A stretch of DNA of 64,000 bases from Chlamydoabsidia padenii (Eukaryota > Mucoromycota > Mucoromycetes > Mucorales > Cunninghamellaceae), in NCBI GenBank assembly GCA_025330725.1, contig JAIWND010000022.1, positions 1 to 64,000 on the forward strand. Reading direction: 5' to 3'. Both the position numbers and the translations under genes were made by a program. Positions 23,274 to 35,265 of this stretch are shown piece after piece. The notes under the pieces were generated by a model that was not told the origin of the DNA, made no database searches, and saw only the letters and a list, made by a program, of their open reading frames with translations. Position 1 is the stretch's first letter, and every line of letters starts with the position of its first letter.

Positions 23274-26009
23274 CTAATCTAATGTTGTTGTAGGACCATT
23301 GATGTCGACGGTAGGACTTGATGGAGGAGATTGTTGCTGTTGCTGTTGTTGATCAGGTTGAGAAGACAAAGCAGACCATAATCGACCATAAATGCTACCC
23401 CGTTTTTGTAAATCCGTGCGATCAAAACTAGGTCGTTCAGCCGCTGGTGAGCTTGGGGCACTACTGGTTTCAAGTTGGACAATACGAAGTTTCGCATCAG
23501 CCAGCATTTGTTCCAATTCTCTACAACGTGAGATATAATCCTGGTGGGAGGAGGAGGTTGTCTTTTTTGGTGCTGGTGCTCTGGTGGGTGTTTTAGGTAG
23601 TTGGGAATGTCGACGTTCCATTGGTGCATTGGTTGTAGAGAGCACGACGGAGAGGGGTCGAGTGCGTTGTTGCCGACCAGTCTTGTTGATTTGTCGTTGT
23701 TTATCCTCCAGTTCATGTATCAGTCGTAGTTTTTCAAACTGGAGTTCCTTTGCCATATGTTCGCTATCCTGTTGTCGTTTTTTCCATCGTTGCATTTCTT
23801 TGGTCGCTCGGTGTTTGTCGTTTTCCATCGCATCGTACTTGTTTTGCATTTCCACCAATCTTTCTACGAGAATCTTTTGCGCATCCTGAGACATATCATG
23901 TTGTGCCTCCATATCGTGTATTCGTTGTTTCAGTGCCTTGTTGTCTTGTTGTAGTTTCATCATAATCTGAGCTGTTTGTTTGTTGGTCTTCTTGTCGTCC
24001 ATGCCCAGTAGCTCTTCCATTTCTTCTACTGTCATTTTTAAACTGTCGCATTCGGCTTCAATGTCCATCTTGTCCATACGTACCTGTACCAATTCTTGTT
24101 TAACGTCTAGGTGATCTTTTTGCATTTGTGACAAGGCCACCAGGAGTTCTTCAATTTGTTGGTGGAGCATAGCAACATCTTGTACACCCGATCCTGCGAT
24201 ACATGACAATGGCTGTTGCTGTTGCTGTTGCTGTTGTTTAAGAGTGGATTTTGCATCTTCTTCAGATGATAATGATGTAGTAGAATGTCGTTTACCGCTT
24301 AACCAACCCAATGATTCCCGCTTTTTCTTCTTGTCAATAGATGATGTAGGTGCCTTTTGTTGTCGTTGTTCTTGTTGCTTGGACCAAAAGTTAAAACGAG
24401 CAGCCATGACTTGTTCTGTCTGTTTCTTTTCTTCTTCCAGTTCTTGACAATAGAGTTCCGCCAGGCCATCCATCTTGTCACCAGTAATCAGTCCACTGAG
24501 ATCCATAGCATCAGCAATAACTTGACCAGGATCATCATTGTAAGGATCATAGAGTTTGGAGGTAACATAATCAAGAATATCTTCAAATTCGGTCAGTTGG
24601 AGGATGGCATCTTGAGATCGTTTTAACATGGCAATGGCTACACGCATGATTGTTTCAGCAGCACCTTCGGCAAAGACAATATCATAGATTCGGAGCACCA
24701 AAGGGATAGGGAATGTGTAGGCAAAGAGAGTCAGAAACCATTGAGAGGCATACATTGGTGCATTGACAGAGTGGTTGCCGAGATGATCAGATAAGTCAGG
24801 AAGGATTTGTGCCAAAAGACTTGAGAATTGGTATAATCGAAGTTGTAGGCCTTCCATATTGAGAGTAAACATAGTTCGCATTTCGTAAGTTTCCATAATT
24901 CTATAATGACATTGAGTGAGTTTTCCAGTTATTTCTATTCCATTTTTTATATGTATCATTTTACCTACCTTACAAAGACACAAAAAGCTTGTTGTTCGGG
25001 CATCTATATATATATAGATAAATATAAAAAAGAGTCAATTAGTAACCAATGATAATTTATTGTCTTGTTCCATACTTACATTCATTAAAAGAGGACCGAC
25101 AAGAAAAGCCAAACCTTGACAGTATCCCACCAAAGAATCATAAAGACTATAAGCGGTGAGCACATGTTCCATGGCCTTTTGTCCATCACCACCTTCTTGT
25201 TTAAACATATCCACCCCAGGAAAAGTACGAGCCAGATCACGTTGGATGATGCGAGTATAAGGAGAATGTTCAGCCAAGAGTTGACCATACACAGTTTCCA
25301 AATTGAGAGAGGCAGACTGAGACATGGCTTGCCAGATCAGACCACGGACTTTAGATGGGATCCCCGCCCTGAGTTTTGCTGAGACCAAGTGAGGTAACTT
25401 GAGTGCAACACCGCTAAAATCATCAATCATGGCCGACCAGAATTCCCAATCGATATCTTCTGTATCTTGATCCCCATCTTCTTCATCCTCCTCGTCGTCT
25501 TTTTCTTGTATCGTCTGCTTGTCGCCAGTATTTCGTTTCAGACTCTTCTTTTTTTTGGGTTGATCTTTTGACATGTTGACCAAGTTTTGCAGAGTGGAGA
25601 GATGGACCTTGAGACCGTTGGAAGAGATTGATACTGACTTGGGATCATTATCCAAGATTGCATTTTGTCGTTCGATTTGAGCCAAAATGAATTCAGTTGA
25701 CTAGATGATAAAAAAAAAATAAAATAAAAAAAGTGAGTGACATTGTAAAGGTGTTCTTGTTTTAAATCTTACCTGTGGTGGTAGGTTGGCATTTTCTTCT
25801 TCTAAACGAGGTAACACTTTAAAGTCGGTAGTAGGAGGTTTTGTTGGCTGCCTGCGATGAAGAGACATGCTGGGAGTACGTGAAGGGGTTGGTGCCAAAC
25901 TAGGGCGCCTCCGTCTTGGTTGGTAACTTTTTGAGGGTAAAGGTCGAGGTGGTATTTCACGTTGTTGTAAGGCATCGTATAGTTTAGAAGTTTCTGTTGT
26001 GGCAGACAT
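23274..26009 (-). CDS. GYP5: TBC-domain Rab GTPase-activating protein, GYP5-like
   Basis: Minus-strand exons 26009-25773, 25700-25080, 25003-24969 and 24900-23274 give 839 residues. The TBC domain (about 180-400) contains LRAGIPSKVRGLIWQAMS, the Arg-finger motif IIQRDLARTFPG (IxxDxxR) and the Gln-finger motif GYCQGLAFLVGPLLMN (YxQ), followed by YASQWFLTLFAYTFP. After it comes a long coiled coil (about 530-720) with poly-Gln tracts. This order matches Gyp5/Gyl1 and animal EVI5, which switch off Ypt1/Sec4- or Rab11-type GTPases on Golgi and exocytic membranes. The N-terminus is Pro/Arg-rich and the linker before the TBC domain is Asp/Glu-rich. A motif variant CGGGAATTGAA (26154-26164) lies 145 bp upstream. 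The exact Rab target is not predictable. Confidence 0.9.
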
Positions 26010-26153
26010 CAAATCAAAACAGGAATAGTTAAAAATAACAAAAGAGGTATAGAAAATAAAAAGGAATAAGTAATGATTGGGAAAAGAAAAGAAGAGAGAA
26101 ATCCAAAATAAAATAAAATCACCTCTTTTGTGAGGACTGAGTTCAACCAAATC

Positions 26154-26164
26154 CGGGAATTGAA
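26154..26164 (-). promoter_or_regulatory. Motif variant upstream of Rab GAP
   Basis: CGGGAATTGAA, one-to-two changes from the recurrent motif, 145 bp upstream of the start codon. Confidence 0.35.
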
Positions 26165-26268
26165 TTTTAAATTAAAGACCCGACCAGTGTAACCAGCTCC
26201 TGCTCATCCAAGGAGATCATGTCAATATACAATTTATTATAATAGGGGTTTAACAAAGTAACTATATT

Positions 26269-28073
26269 CTATTTGTCTACTGTTTCGAATTCCAAAGCCA
26301 TATCCCATCTTGATCCCATAGCACCAGCGCTAACATATTTGACAAATTGCATTACACCTTCATCACGTAGTACAATGGATAGTTCATTTCCAGAGCAAGG
26401 AAGAGTCAACAAGGCACCATCTTGATCGGCAGATCGGTAGATTGAAGCATCATCATTATCATCACTGGCCATATAACAAAGATAACCACCTACATCACCT
26501 GTTTCCCAACAAGGATCATCCACCGATACTAAAGAGAAGGTCACATCCAGCAATCCATTGTTTTCATCTGCAATCGGTATTGATGCCAAAGTATAATCCA
26601 ATCCTGGTCGGAATCGTCGTACCATGCCACGGTAACTCTTCAAAGTTAGTTTAGATACCAAAGCCAACCAGTGTCTGAAAGCCGTACTTTCCAATCGTTG
26701 TTGTAATTGACCAAACAGTTGACTTGATTCATCCATTGTCGTCTTGTCCGTAGATAGTCGTAAAAACCGCTGTGATACTGGGGAGCCTTGTACTTGCCAA
26801 GGACCACGTACGCCCGAACCATGAGGTGGTAATCCTGAATTAAAGTAGTTATCTTTTTCATCCATTTCGTGAGCAGCTGCCACCAATGCATTGTAGACAG
26901 AGGGTTGTAGGATATTTTGTAGTTGTAATGAGGAAGAATCAAGGAATTGTTCGGCCAGATCTTGAAGGGTTTTCATATCCAAGTAGGTAGGGTTCATCCA
27001 TGATAAAAGTTCATCCACATCTTGTTGAACGAGTTGTTCGATATCATCTGGTTCATTTTGATCGCATGGTGCAAAAGGTTCATGTTCGCCCTATAAAGAG
27101 TTGAAAAAAAAAAAAAAAAAAAAAGTTAAAAGAAATTTCCATGTCATGCCTTTTTTTTTTTATATATATATTTATTATTACCTCCGACAGTTGAGCCAAT
27201 GAAGATTTACCTTGAGCCAAAAGATCGACATTGTTGGGATCATAACCTATTTCACCAGGTTGAGGGAAATGAAACCAGCCTTGAATACTAAGTCTTGATT
27301 TCCCCTTGGCCACCACTTCTTCCACAGAATGGAAAGAATAACCAGGAAGAACAGTAAACATGGCGAATTGATTCCATTTGGGAGGCAAGGATACAGTAGG
27401 TTCATTGGCGGATTTGCCTGCTTCAATCACCGGGTAAAGTTCCAAGGCACCACCATCCGACGGTTTCCATTCTTCATCTGGGTTAGGCATATAGAGAATA
27501 AAAGACACCCGACGATCACCAATGACATCATCATGGTTGAGAAGATGACAGCCTTGATCATAGATATTGACACTCATATCCATTTTACGACCAGATAAAG
27601 GACCACACCCTGTCACATGAGACACCAGATCACGGAATGCTTGAGAGTAAATTCCATTACGAAGTTGGAAGAGATGACTTAGACGATTCTTTTCATCTAC
27701 TGGTAGTTGATCCATATTGGCAAGATCCCCTGTTTGATTTACCTATTACATTGATTATTATTACAAAACATTGTTTTTCCCCTTCCCCTCCCTTTTTTCT
27801 TACCTTGTAGATATCCGTTTCTTTTCTTGTGAATTGTATATTGTTGAGAATATCTTGACGGACTTTACGTAAAAGATCATCATTGACAAGTTGGTCGATT
27901 TTACAGTGCTGATAAGGTTTTGAGTCCTTGACAGCTTGTCGCATAGTTTCCTGGGTTGAGGAGTCAAATAGTCCTTCATAAAACACTTGATGGATATGAT
28001 CTTGAGTGGTTTTCAATCGTTTGGCTTGAGGTTCCAAGGTAGGTACAGAAGATTCAATAGTAGGAGGTGACAT
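26269..28073 (-). CDS. TPA1: Ribosomal prolyl hydroxylase TPA1/OGFOD1
   Basis: Minus-strand exons 28073-27804, 27742-27182 and 27090-26269 give 550 residues with the TPA1 architecture of two double-stranded beta-helix domains. The catalytic first domain has the 2-oxoglutarate/iron signature: HxD in LLNHDDVIGDRRVSFILY, a distal His in YSFHSVEEV and the 2OG-binding Arg in KSRLSIQGWFH. The second domain (about 290-550) lacks these ligands, as in yeast Tpa1 and human OGFOD1. The enzyme hydroxylates a proline of ribosomal protein uS12 (Rps23) in the decoding centre, affecting translation termination and oxygen response. The start is the first ATG, and the motif variant CGGGCTTCAAA (28155-28165) lies 82 bp upstream. 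Confidence 0.95.
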
Positions 28074-28154
28074 GGTTACTGATTGTAAGTGTATTGAATG
28101 TTAAAAGAAAAAAGAAAGAGAGAATTCAAAATTAGGCAGCTTAAAAAGAAAAGT

Positions 28155-28165
28155 CGGGCTTCAAA
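28155..28165 (-). promoter_or_regulatory. Motif variant upstream of TPA1
   Basis: CGGGCTTCAAA inside a local repeat of GTCGAAC-like words; 82 bp upstream of the TPA1 start. Confidence 0.35.
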
Positions 28166-28336
28166 AAGTCGAACGACTTTTGCTTTAAAGGAAAAAAAAA
28201 AAAAAAAAAAAAAAAAAGTCGAACCATTTTATGACACCAGGTCCCGCCAACATTTTAAACAACCATAACATGATTACAATCCAACAAATAAAAACACTTT
28301 ATTAATAAAACTATAATATAACAACAAATAACAAGT

Positions 28337-29872
28337 CTATACACTGTTTGCCAAGATTACAGAATGTTGAGCACCCGCAGATACTCTAATAACAGTATGG
28401 CCTTCTAACTTTTGTCCAGTAACTTCGGTCGGCACAGATTCATCATCGTCAGATCCATTACCAAGCGCATACATTTCCCCGAATCCCCATGCATAGGCTT
28501 TGCCACTGCGAGTAGTCACCAAGGCATGGTTACTTCCACTGCTTATTTGCACCACGTCAGTGAGACCAGGAATCAAGGTAGGTTGACCAATTGCCTTTTT
28601 GAATTGTGATTTTGAAGTGTCATTGTCGTTTTCGTGGGTGTGTAATTTGTCGATTAGAGATGTAGGAAGACCCAATTGACTCGAGTCAGCACGGCCAAAC
28701 GCATAGACAGTACCATCTTCCATCAAGACGTAAGAGTGATGTTCACCGGCAGCCACCGATTTAACAGGTCCTTTGCCTTGAAGACCAGGAATGATGGTAG
28801 GTGTTGTGATGATTTCGTCAGCAAAGTCGTCGTCTTTGGTGAGTAGGCCGCATTGTTGATAATTGTTTAGACCCCATACATAGATATCATTGTCATTCGA
28901 GATGGCAAAAGAGTGATAAGAGCCAGTACCAATAGCCTTGATGTTCTTGAGGGCGAGGAGTTCAGGTCGAAGTCCATTTGTTTTACGTCGTTCAATCACT
29001 CGTCGTCCTAATTGGAATTGTTGACCGTTACCCCAGCCAAACACACGACCTGTATTTGTCAAAGCTAAACAGTGATCCGTTCCAGCTGCAATGTCGACAA
29101 TAGTATAAGCCGCCAATGGTTCAAACAACAAGGGAACATCCTGGACAGCTTGATCTTTTGAGAATCCAAGGGCACCTTCCGCACACTATGAAGGACGAGT
29201 TTAGTTTGTATTGTAGTGATTTCCTATTCCCATTACTTACGCGATATGTTCCCCAGCAATAAACTTTGCCCTTGTCTGAGAGTGCCATTGATACAGAATC
29301 ACCACATGCAATTTTGACATACTTGACTTTATCAGGATTTTCTATTTGTTCAGGTTCGTATTCTTCACCCGACCGACCAAGGGCACGTTGGTCATTACAA
29401 CCCCAACTGTACAACTATTGACAAGTACAATTAATAATAATAATAATAATAATCAAATAGGTGAGTGAGTCTTTTTTTTTTTTAAAAAAAGTCTTGTCTT
29501 TTACCTGTCCGTCTTCTGTCACAGCAAGTGTATGCATCCCACCACACGCAACATCCACAATCTTCTTGTCGTCCAATACTTTTAAAGGCATAGGTCGTTT
29601 ACGAGATAACATGGAATCACCTAAACCAAGTTGACCAGTATCACCACTCCCAAAAACAAAGACCATACCAGGAGTGGAAGCAAGTTCGACTTTGGCGACG
29701 ATACCTTGTTGTCTTTTCTTCGTGGTGTGTTCTAAGGTTCGCTCGTCATCAGCCATTTCAATATCAGTATTTTGTCGCTTCACTATAAACCAACACATTT
29801 ATAAGATGTTAATTGAAAACAAAATAGGGTAAATACATTGATATGAGTTGACCTACAGCTTGTTTGAGACAT
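28337..29872 (-). CDS. RCC1: Ran guanine nucleotide exchange factor RCC1/PIM1
   Basis: Minus-strand exons 29872-29857, 29782-29505, 29414-29241 and 29185-28337 give 438 residues, the expected length (human 421, yeast Srm1 482). Seven RCC1 repeats are visible from their blade motifs: VFGSGDTGQLGLGD, LYSWGCNDQRALGRSG, VYCWGTYR, VFGWGNGQQFQLGRR, IYVWGLNNYQQCGLL, VYAFGRADSSQLGLP and AYAWGFGEMYALGNG. It should load Ran with GTP on chromatin and drive nuclear transport and spindle assembly. The short basic N-terminus (VKRQN, TKKRQQ) resembles the RCC1 nuclear localisation and chromatin-binding tail. The first exon is only 16 nt, MSQTS, and is supported by a GTAGGT donor and a TTATAG acceptor. Confidence 0.95.
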
Positions 29873-30143
29873 ATTGGGAATCGTTTGTTGAAAGAAAAAG
29901 AAGCTCGTCCTCGAAGAAATTTGAAAAAAAAAGTCACCCGCAAAAAAATGTAAAATTGAACTTCCGCTTTACTCGGACTAGAAATTAATGCAAATCTGCT
30001 AAACTAACAAGAACACTTTATGCATCAACATAATCCGGTACTATTGTCATTTGATAAACTGTTGTATTGTGGTGGTATTCTTTTACAAATGTACTCACAT
30101 GGATTCCATCATGAAAAGCGCACATTTGTCAAGACACAAAAAT

Positions 30144-30154
30144 CGGGATTTGAA
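30144..30154 (-). promoter_or_regulatory. TTCAAATCCCG motif copy (reverse)
   Basis: Exact CGGGATTTGAA, 272 bp upstream of RCC1. Confidence 0.5.
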
Positions 30155-31002
30155 TTTTTCTAGGAAAAAACAAAAGAAACGACCCAATTTCTTGTCTTTC
30201 TTTTAGTTTTTAATCTACTCCTCTCATGCGATCTTTAGTATATCATTTTAAAAAGAAACACTTGAGCAGCAATAACTGGCAACAATACTAAACTACAATA
30301 CTGGTGGACGGGATTGGCACCGTACTTTTACCATCATCAACGACTCAAAGATTACTCACTACTACATGTGGTCCTGTAACTGATTTGTGTGTCTATCAGT
30401 CATTTGGTGTTGGTAGGCCCTGATGATAAAAAAAAAAGTTGACATGGCCCTGGCTATTCACTAATACTAATGACATTTTACTTTTATTGATAGGAATTAC
30501 CTGCTTAATGTCTGGCAATAAGAGCCTTATTACCATGCTGATTCATAGCTGCTTTTTTGGAAAAGGTAAACACTCTCATGCATGATCCTCTTGGTGCACA
30601 ACTAATAGGATATTGATGCGAAATGGATCGTCTCAACTGGATTATATAAAACAATCGACCGAAACTATAGTGGACTGGGATCATAGGCATCATATTATAA
30701 ACAATGTCTGTGTTGTCTAAGAGTTATCATCTCTTAAAAAAGTAGACAGCGGTAATAGACAAGGTACGAATAAATGATAGATTACTACTCCTTTACTCCC
30801 CTACTTGTATAAATAATAAAAAACAATGTATAGAATGATGTCATTATAATGGTGTTTGTTTTACACACTTTATGGGTCCCCGCACTTTGGATTTGTATTT
30901 TAGTAAAGAAGGGTGGTGGTGGTGAATGAACTGTAATCGGGGGTCTACAGTGTACTGACTGACACAAGGGACGGTTGAGGCGGGGTTCTAATAGAACAAG
31001 AC

Positions 31003-31013
31003 CGGGGTTTGAA
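31003..31013 (-). promoter_or_regulatory. Orphan motif copy
   Basis: CGGGGTTTGAA with no start codon nearby on either side. Confidence 0.3.
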
Positions 31014-31321
31014 TTGCATGATAATCGCACATATCATACTGTACCTACAAAACTAGATGCCCACATACCCATCCAATTGTGCCAGTAAAACCTATTTTGA
31101 ATACATAGTGGCATAGATATTTTGTTTTTTTATTAAGATTAAATAAATAATGAATAGGATGATATATGTATGATACATGAAGGATAAAGGGAAGCTAACT
31201 AATAAGAATAAAACTGGTATACAAAGCATCCAATAATAGACTAAACAATACTAATAATACTAATAATACTAATAATAGATGTAGGTTGATGATATCAAAG
31301 AGAAGGAGGAGGAGGAGAAGG

Positions 31322-34300
31322 TTAAAATAAATCGTACACATGAGTGATCAAGTATTCTATAGTAGCATTTTTAAGACCCATATCAACTAGATCCCTTGAA
31401 GCATCTTGATCGCGCATCAAAGTCGGCCCAAATACCATGGCGAGGTTCTTTGCTGTCATTAGATTTTCAGCATGATTTTTTTGTATTCTATTAGTCAAGA
31501 GAGTGAGTAACCCAATCGATCCATGCTATGTATGTTATTGTATTTACCTATCCAAATGATACATAAGAGCGTTCAGGGTATCATAGTTTGCCTTGGGTAA
31601 TTCAAGGAGGATTTCACAAAATGTTTCGGTTTTATCAGGTCCATCAGGTAGTGCTAATACATAGAAAGAGGGATTAGATTCTGATCATCATCATCATGGT
31701 ATGTATGATACTTACCAACCACCTTTATCCACCTCGAGTACAAGTCGTAAGTTAGCAGTGGATCGGGTAAATCACGAAAGTACGTTTTCAATACACTGGT
31801 CACCGCACAAATGTCATTGTAAGTATCGTCGTCTGCCAAGTTGATGTCTCCGCGATCGAATCCTTGTTGTATTAACCGCATTTGAGCCGCACCCCCTGAT
31901 TTTCTGTAGATGCCTTCATAATCCATCCCTCGATGTTCCACCGCCGTAATACATGCTTCCACTACTAATGGGATTGTTCCTTGTTCCAAATAAACTTGCA
32001 TTGCAAGATCGTTGCCAAACATACTTTGACCTAAGAGGGAAGAGTTGGTCAGTTAGTTAGCTATGTTTTTCTTTTTTTTTTTTTTTTCTTCCTACCCTGT
32101 TTTGTATCCTCTTGGGATGCTCGATGAGGTATAATGGGACCTAGGCAGTTCGCAGGAAGACTTCCTAGACATCTTGTATGAGAAGCCAAACCACAAGTCT
32201 GGCATCGTAGTTCAGTCACACCCCATTTCATCCGGTCATGGCACCCTTCGCATTTGGTTGATTTGTAAAAAGAAGTCGGCATAAACGCATGTGATCCATC
32301 CTGCACCTGTTTGTTTGTAAAGCTGAGTGTGCTGGCATTGTTGTAGTTTGAAGAGTCACCATAAATAGCCGAAGAAGGTGGATTAGTAGTGGGCGAGATG
32401 ACCGAGTCCTTTCGAAAAGGCGTACCATTGGCTGTGTTGTGTTTTCCAAAGACATTCACTTTCTTGATCTTGAATAGTTTTGGTGCAAGAATCCCATTAT
32501 AACTGTCCCTGGATGCCACCTTTTGAATCGCCGCCACCGATGCCGCCTCCTGAGTAGGTACCATGTAGTCTGATGATTTACGTTGCATGTCACCAGAAGA
32601 CAAAATGGCCGCCGTTTCCCGTTCCCGCTCCGTCACCCGGCGAGATAGATCGTTATTCATTTCCGTCAATTCAGCATTCTTGGTATTGAGTATCACCATT
32701 TCAGTAATCACATCGTCCCGTAGTTTCGATAGGCTGTCTGTTTCCGCACGTAAAGAATCCCGTTCCTTTTTCAACATTCGGAGTTCCATCAGAATAGATC
32801 GTTGTTGTTCTTGAAGGTGAGAAGTGGGATCACTAGTAATAATAATAAAGTCAATGAATTTAGTACTACTAGTCAATCAAACACATCATTAGCTTACCTA
32901 GGGAGACCTGCTTGTTTTTGTTGGACGAAGGATTCAATGTCAGTGGCCAAGCGATCCCGGCATACCTTGAGATCATTGCAGTGTCGATCCAGATCCACCC
33001 TGAGTTGAGCCAAGTGTTCGAGTTCCGCTTGATTCATAGGCATAAAGTCCCCGCGCATCATATGCATTTGTTGTAATAAAGTCATTTGTCGTCGCATTTG
33101 TGAGATGGTGATTTCATGCTGTTGTCGTAATATCATTTCCTTTGAGAATTCTTCTTTTGCTTTAGAGAATTCATCCAATGCACGTTGACTTGCATCCTAT
33201 AGAGGGAGAGAGGAGGAGGAGAAGCTGTTAATAAGTGTATGATCATCCATTTCGTTTCAATATCACCTCCTTTTTTTTTTTTCTTCCGCCAAATTAGATT
33301 CGTGTATCAATTTTTTACATGTTGACTTACCTTAATCTTATTAAAGCTTTTTTCCATGTTGCCCAGTTTCTTCTTGTACGACGCAAGTTCTTCTTCTAGT
33401 TGGTGTTGAGGTTTCTTGGTATCGTCCAGACTATTGGATCGTTCAGGAGGAGCAGGAAAGTCCATAAAGTTGAGAGAAGAGCGAAGCATATCAGAAGCCC
33501 GGTTGATAGAAGAGGAAGATGGCCATGGATCGGACAAGGTATCGTCATTCAAAGTAGAAGAAGAAGTTGCCGAGTAGCTTGGGTCGGAGAGTGACGGAGT
33601 TGTAATTTTATCACTGTCGTAAAAAGGTGATCCAGGTTGTGAAGCACTTTGGTTGTTGTTGTCCAGTAAGAGATTGGCACCAAGAGAGCTTGTGAGATTG
33701 AGTAGGTCGATGGAATCATTTTCAAAAAACGAGAGATTCAATGCGGGGAATCCAGAGAGTGTCATATCCATGCGAGAGGTCCGTTTGTTACAAGTGACCT
33801 TTTCAGACTGAGATGCACGAGGTTGAATAGAAGAATGTGCTGTGTCCAGTGAGCTGCCACGAGTCCGTATTGGTTCCTGCAAGACTTTATTACTTTCTGG
33901 TGGTGGTGTTGTTTGTTGCTTTTGTTGTCGTTTTTCCCTTCGCCGATGTTTTTCCGCTCTTCGCCTGTCATAACATGGTGTACAATAGATACCCTGATTA
34001 TATATATAAATGTGAGTACTACAAATAAGCTGAAGATCAATTTGGCTTACCTTGCTTGTTTGAGTAAAAACAAGATCAGCTATCTTTTCACGACAAGAAG
34101 TACAACGGAAGCAATCGGCGTGATATACTTCTTCACCTATATTTATAAAAAGTTGGCAAATATGTAGTCTAGTTAACCAGGAAGATAGTTTCCCCCCCCC
34201 CGTTTCCTTACCAGTCATAATGGCTTCATCGTGGATAGCGTTCTGACACACAGTACAGGTATAAGAGCAGTTTTCACAAACAGGTCGTCCATCGGTCAGT

Positions 34301-34501
34301 AATAACAGGTTACCATTACAATCTACAGGTTGAGAGCACTTTGTACAGACAAAGCTATAGAAGAATCGAGTTAACAAAATGAAAGTGAGAGTCTTTTTTT
34401 TTCCCTTACCATTTCAAATGGAATAGAGCATCACCAAAAGCTATAATGGAGCCATCATCGATAGGCAAGTCACAACCTATACAGGAAGCAGGTTCATCCA
34501 T
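31322..34501 (-). CDS. LIM-C1-RhoGAP protein
   Basis: Minus-strand exons 34501-34410, 34354-34212, 34136-34051, 33993-33331, 33196-32898, 32832-32096, 32030-31716, 31653-31548 and 31487-31322 give 868 residues. Two N-terminal LIM domains hold paired Cys/His zinc ligands (CIGC ... FHLKCFVCTKC; CTVC ... HADCFRCTSC ... GIYCTPCYDRR). A disordered Ser/Asn-rich segment and coiled coil follow. A C1-type zinc finger comes next (KCEGCHDRMKWG, RCQTCGLASHTRCL), then a RhoGAP domain with the Arg finger in YEGIYRKSGG, VLKTYFRDLPDPLLTY and NLAMVFGPTLMR. The arrangement recalls fungal Rga/LRG-type GAPs for Cdc42 or Rho1, which shape polarised growth. An added C1 finger suggests membrane or diacylglycerol-type binding; whether it binds lipid is unknown. 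The target GTPase is not predictable. Confidence 0.93.
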
Positions 34502-34908
34502 GGAAGGGAAGATACAATAATGGTGGGAAAAAAGGAAAAAGAGAGAGAAGAGGAGAAGAAGGGGGTGAATTTAAAAAAAAAACAGAAATTGAATTTTTTT
34601 TAAAGGTCGCACAAGCATTGAAGACCCTACAAATGAAGCCCAGAACATTGACACCCTTTTACATGGTTATATGCCAGAATCGTTATGGAGAACAGCATGT
34701 GTTCATATGTACTCTTTATCAATCTAGTTAGTACCTGGTAACTAACAATTGACTCTGTGTAGTGCAAAAAATAGTTTATGCGCCAGATATAACCAATATA
34801 TTCTTAATCTAATAATCATCAATGCTATTTATGCAATACATGATACTCTTTTCATTTAACTTCTAAATGATCCAATTTGATGATTTGGTTTTGTTACAAA
34901 TTCAATAT

Positions 34909-34919
34909 CGGGGTTTGAA
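34909..34919 (-). promoter_or_regulatory. Motif variant between RhoGAP and PDE
   Basis: CGGGGTTTGAA; 408 bp from the RhoGAP start and 347 bp from the PDE start. Confidence 0.4.
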
Positions 34920-35114
34920 ATCAACTACTTCCTCGGCCATGGAATATGAGAATGTGTACCATATGGATAAAACTATAATCTGTTTTAAAGTTGTCTGACT
35001 TTATAGTATGCCTGGATTCTATGATCTTTTTACTGGGATCCATCAGCCGGGGAAATTACCTCTCTCTTTTTTTTTTTTTTTTTTTTTTTTTGGTTCACAA
35101 AGGCAAGACCATGT

Positions 35115-35125
35115 CGGAATTTGAA
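35115..35125 (-). promoter_or_regulatory. Motif variant upstream of PDE
   Basis: CGGAATTTGAA; 140 bp upstream of the phosphodiesterase start. Confidence 0.4.
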
Positions 35126-35265
35126 TTAAACTCCTTTTTCTTAGCATTTTTTTTTTAATCTTTTTTTTTTTTTTACCTTTCTCTCTCTCTTCTTCTTCTT
35201 CTTCTTCTTTCTTCTCATAAAATCCGACATCCACCTTTTTTTTTATTTTATAACTGTCACTTAAT

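Larger units (their letters stand above)
29873..31321. other. 1.4-kb region without a recognised gene
   Basis: Includes the RCC1 promoter with an exact reverse motif copy at 30144-30154 (272 bp upstream) and a second copy CGGGGTTTGAA at 31003-31013 that is close to the 3' end of the RhoGAP gene rather than to any start. Minus-strand frames at 30505-30693 and 30785-31030 have no domain and are probably chance. Confidence 0.45.
34502..35265. promoter_or_regulatory. Divergent promoter between RhoGAP and PDE genes
   Basis: Holds two motif copies, CGGGGTTTGAA at 34909-34919 and CGGAATTTGAA at 35115-35125, plus T and TTC-repeat runs. No gene seen. A 5' extension of the phosphodiesterase gene into this region cannot be excluded. 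Confidence 0.45.

Noticed and set aside
30505..31030. Two minus-strand frames in the RCC1-RhoGAP spacer
   Set aside because: No domains, no splice signals and low-complexity composition.
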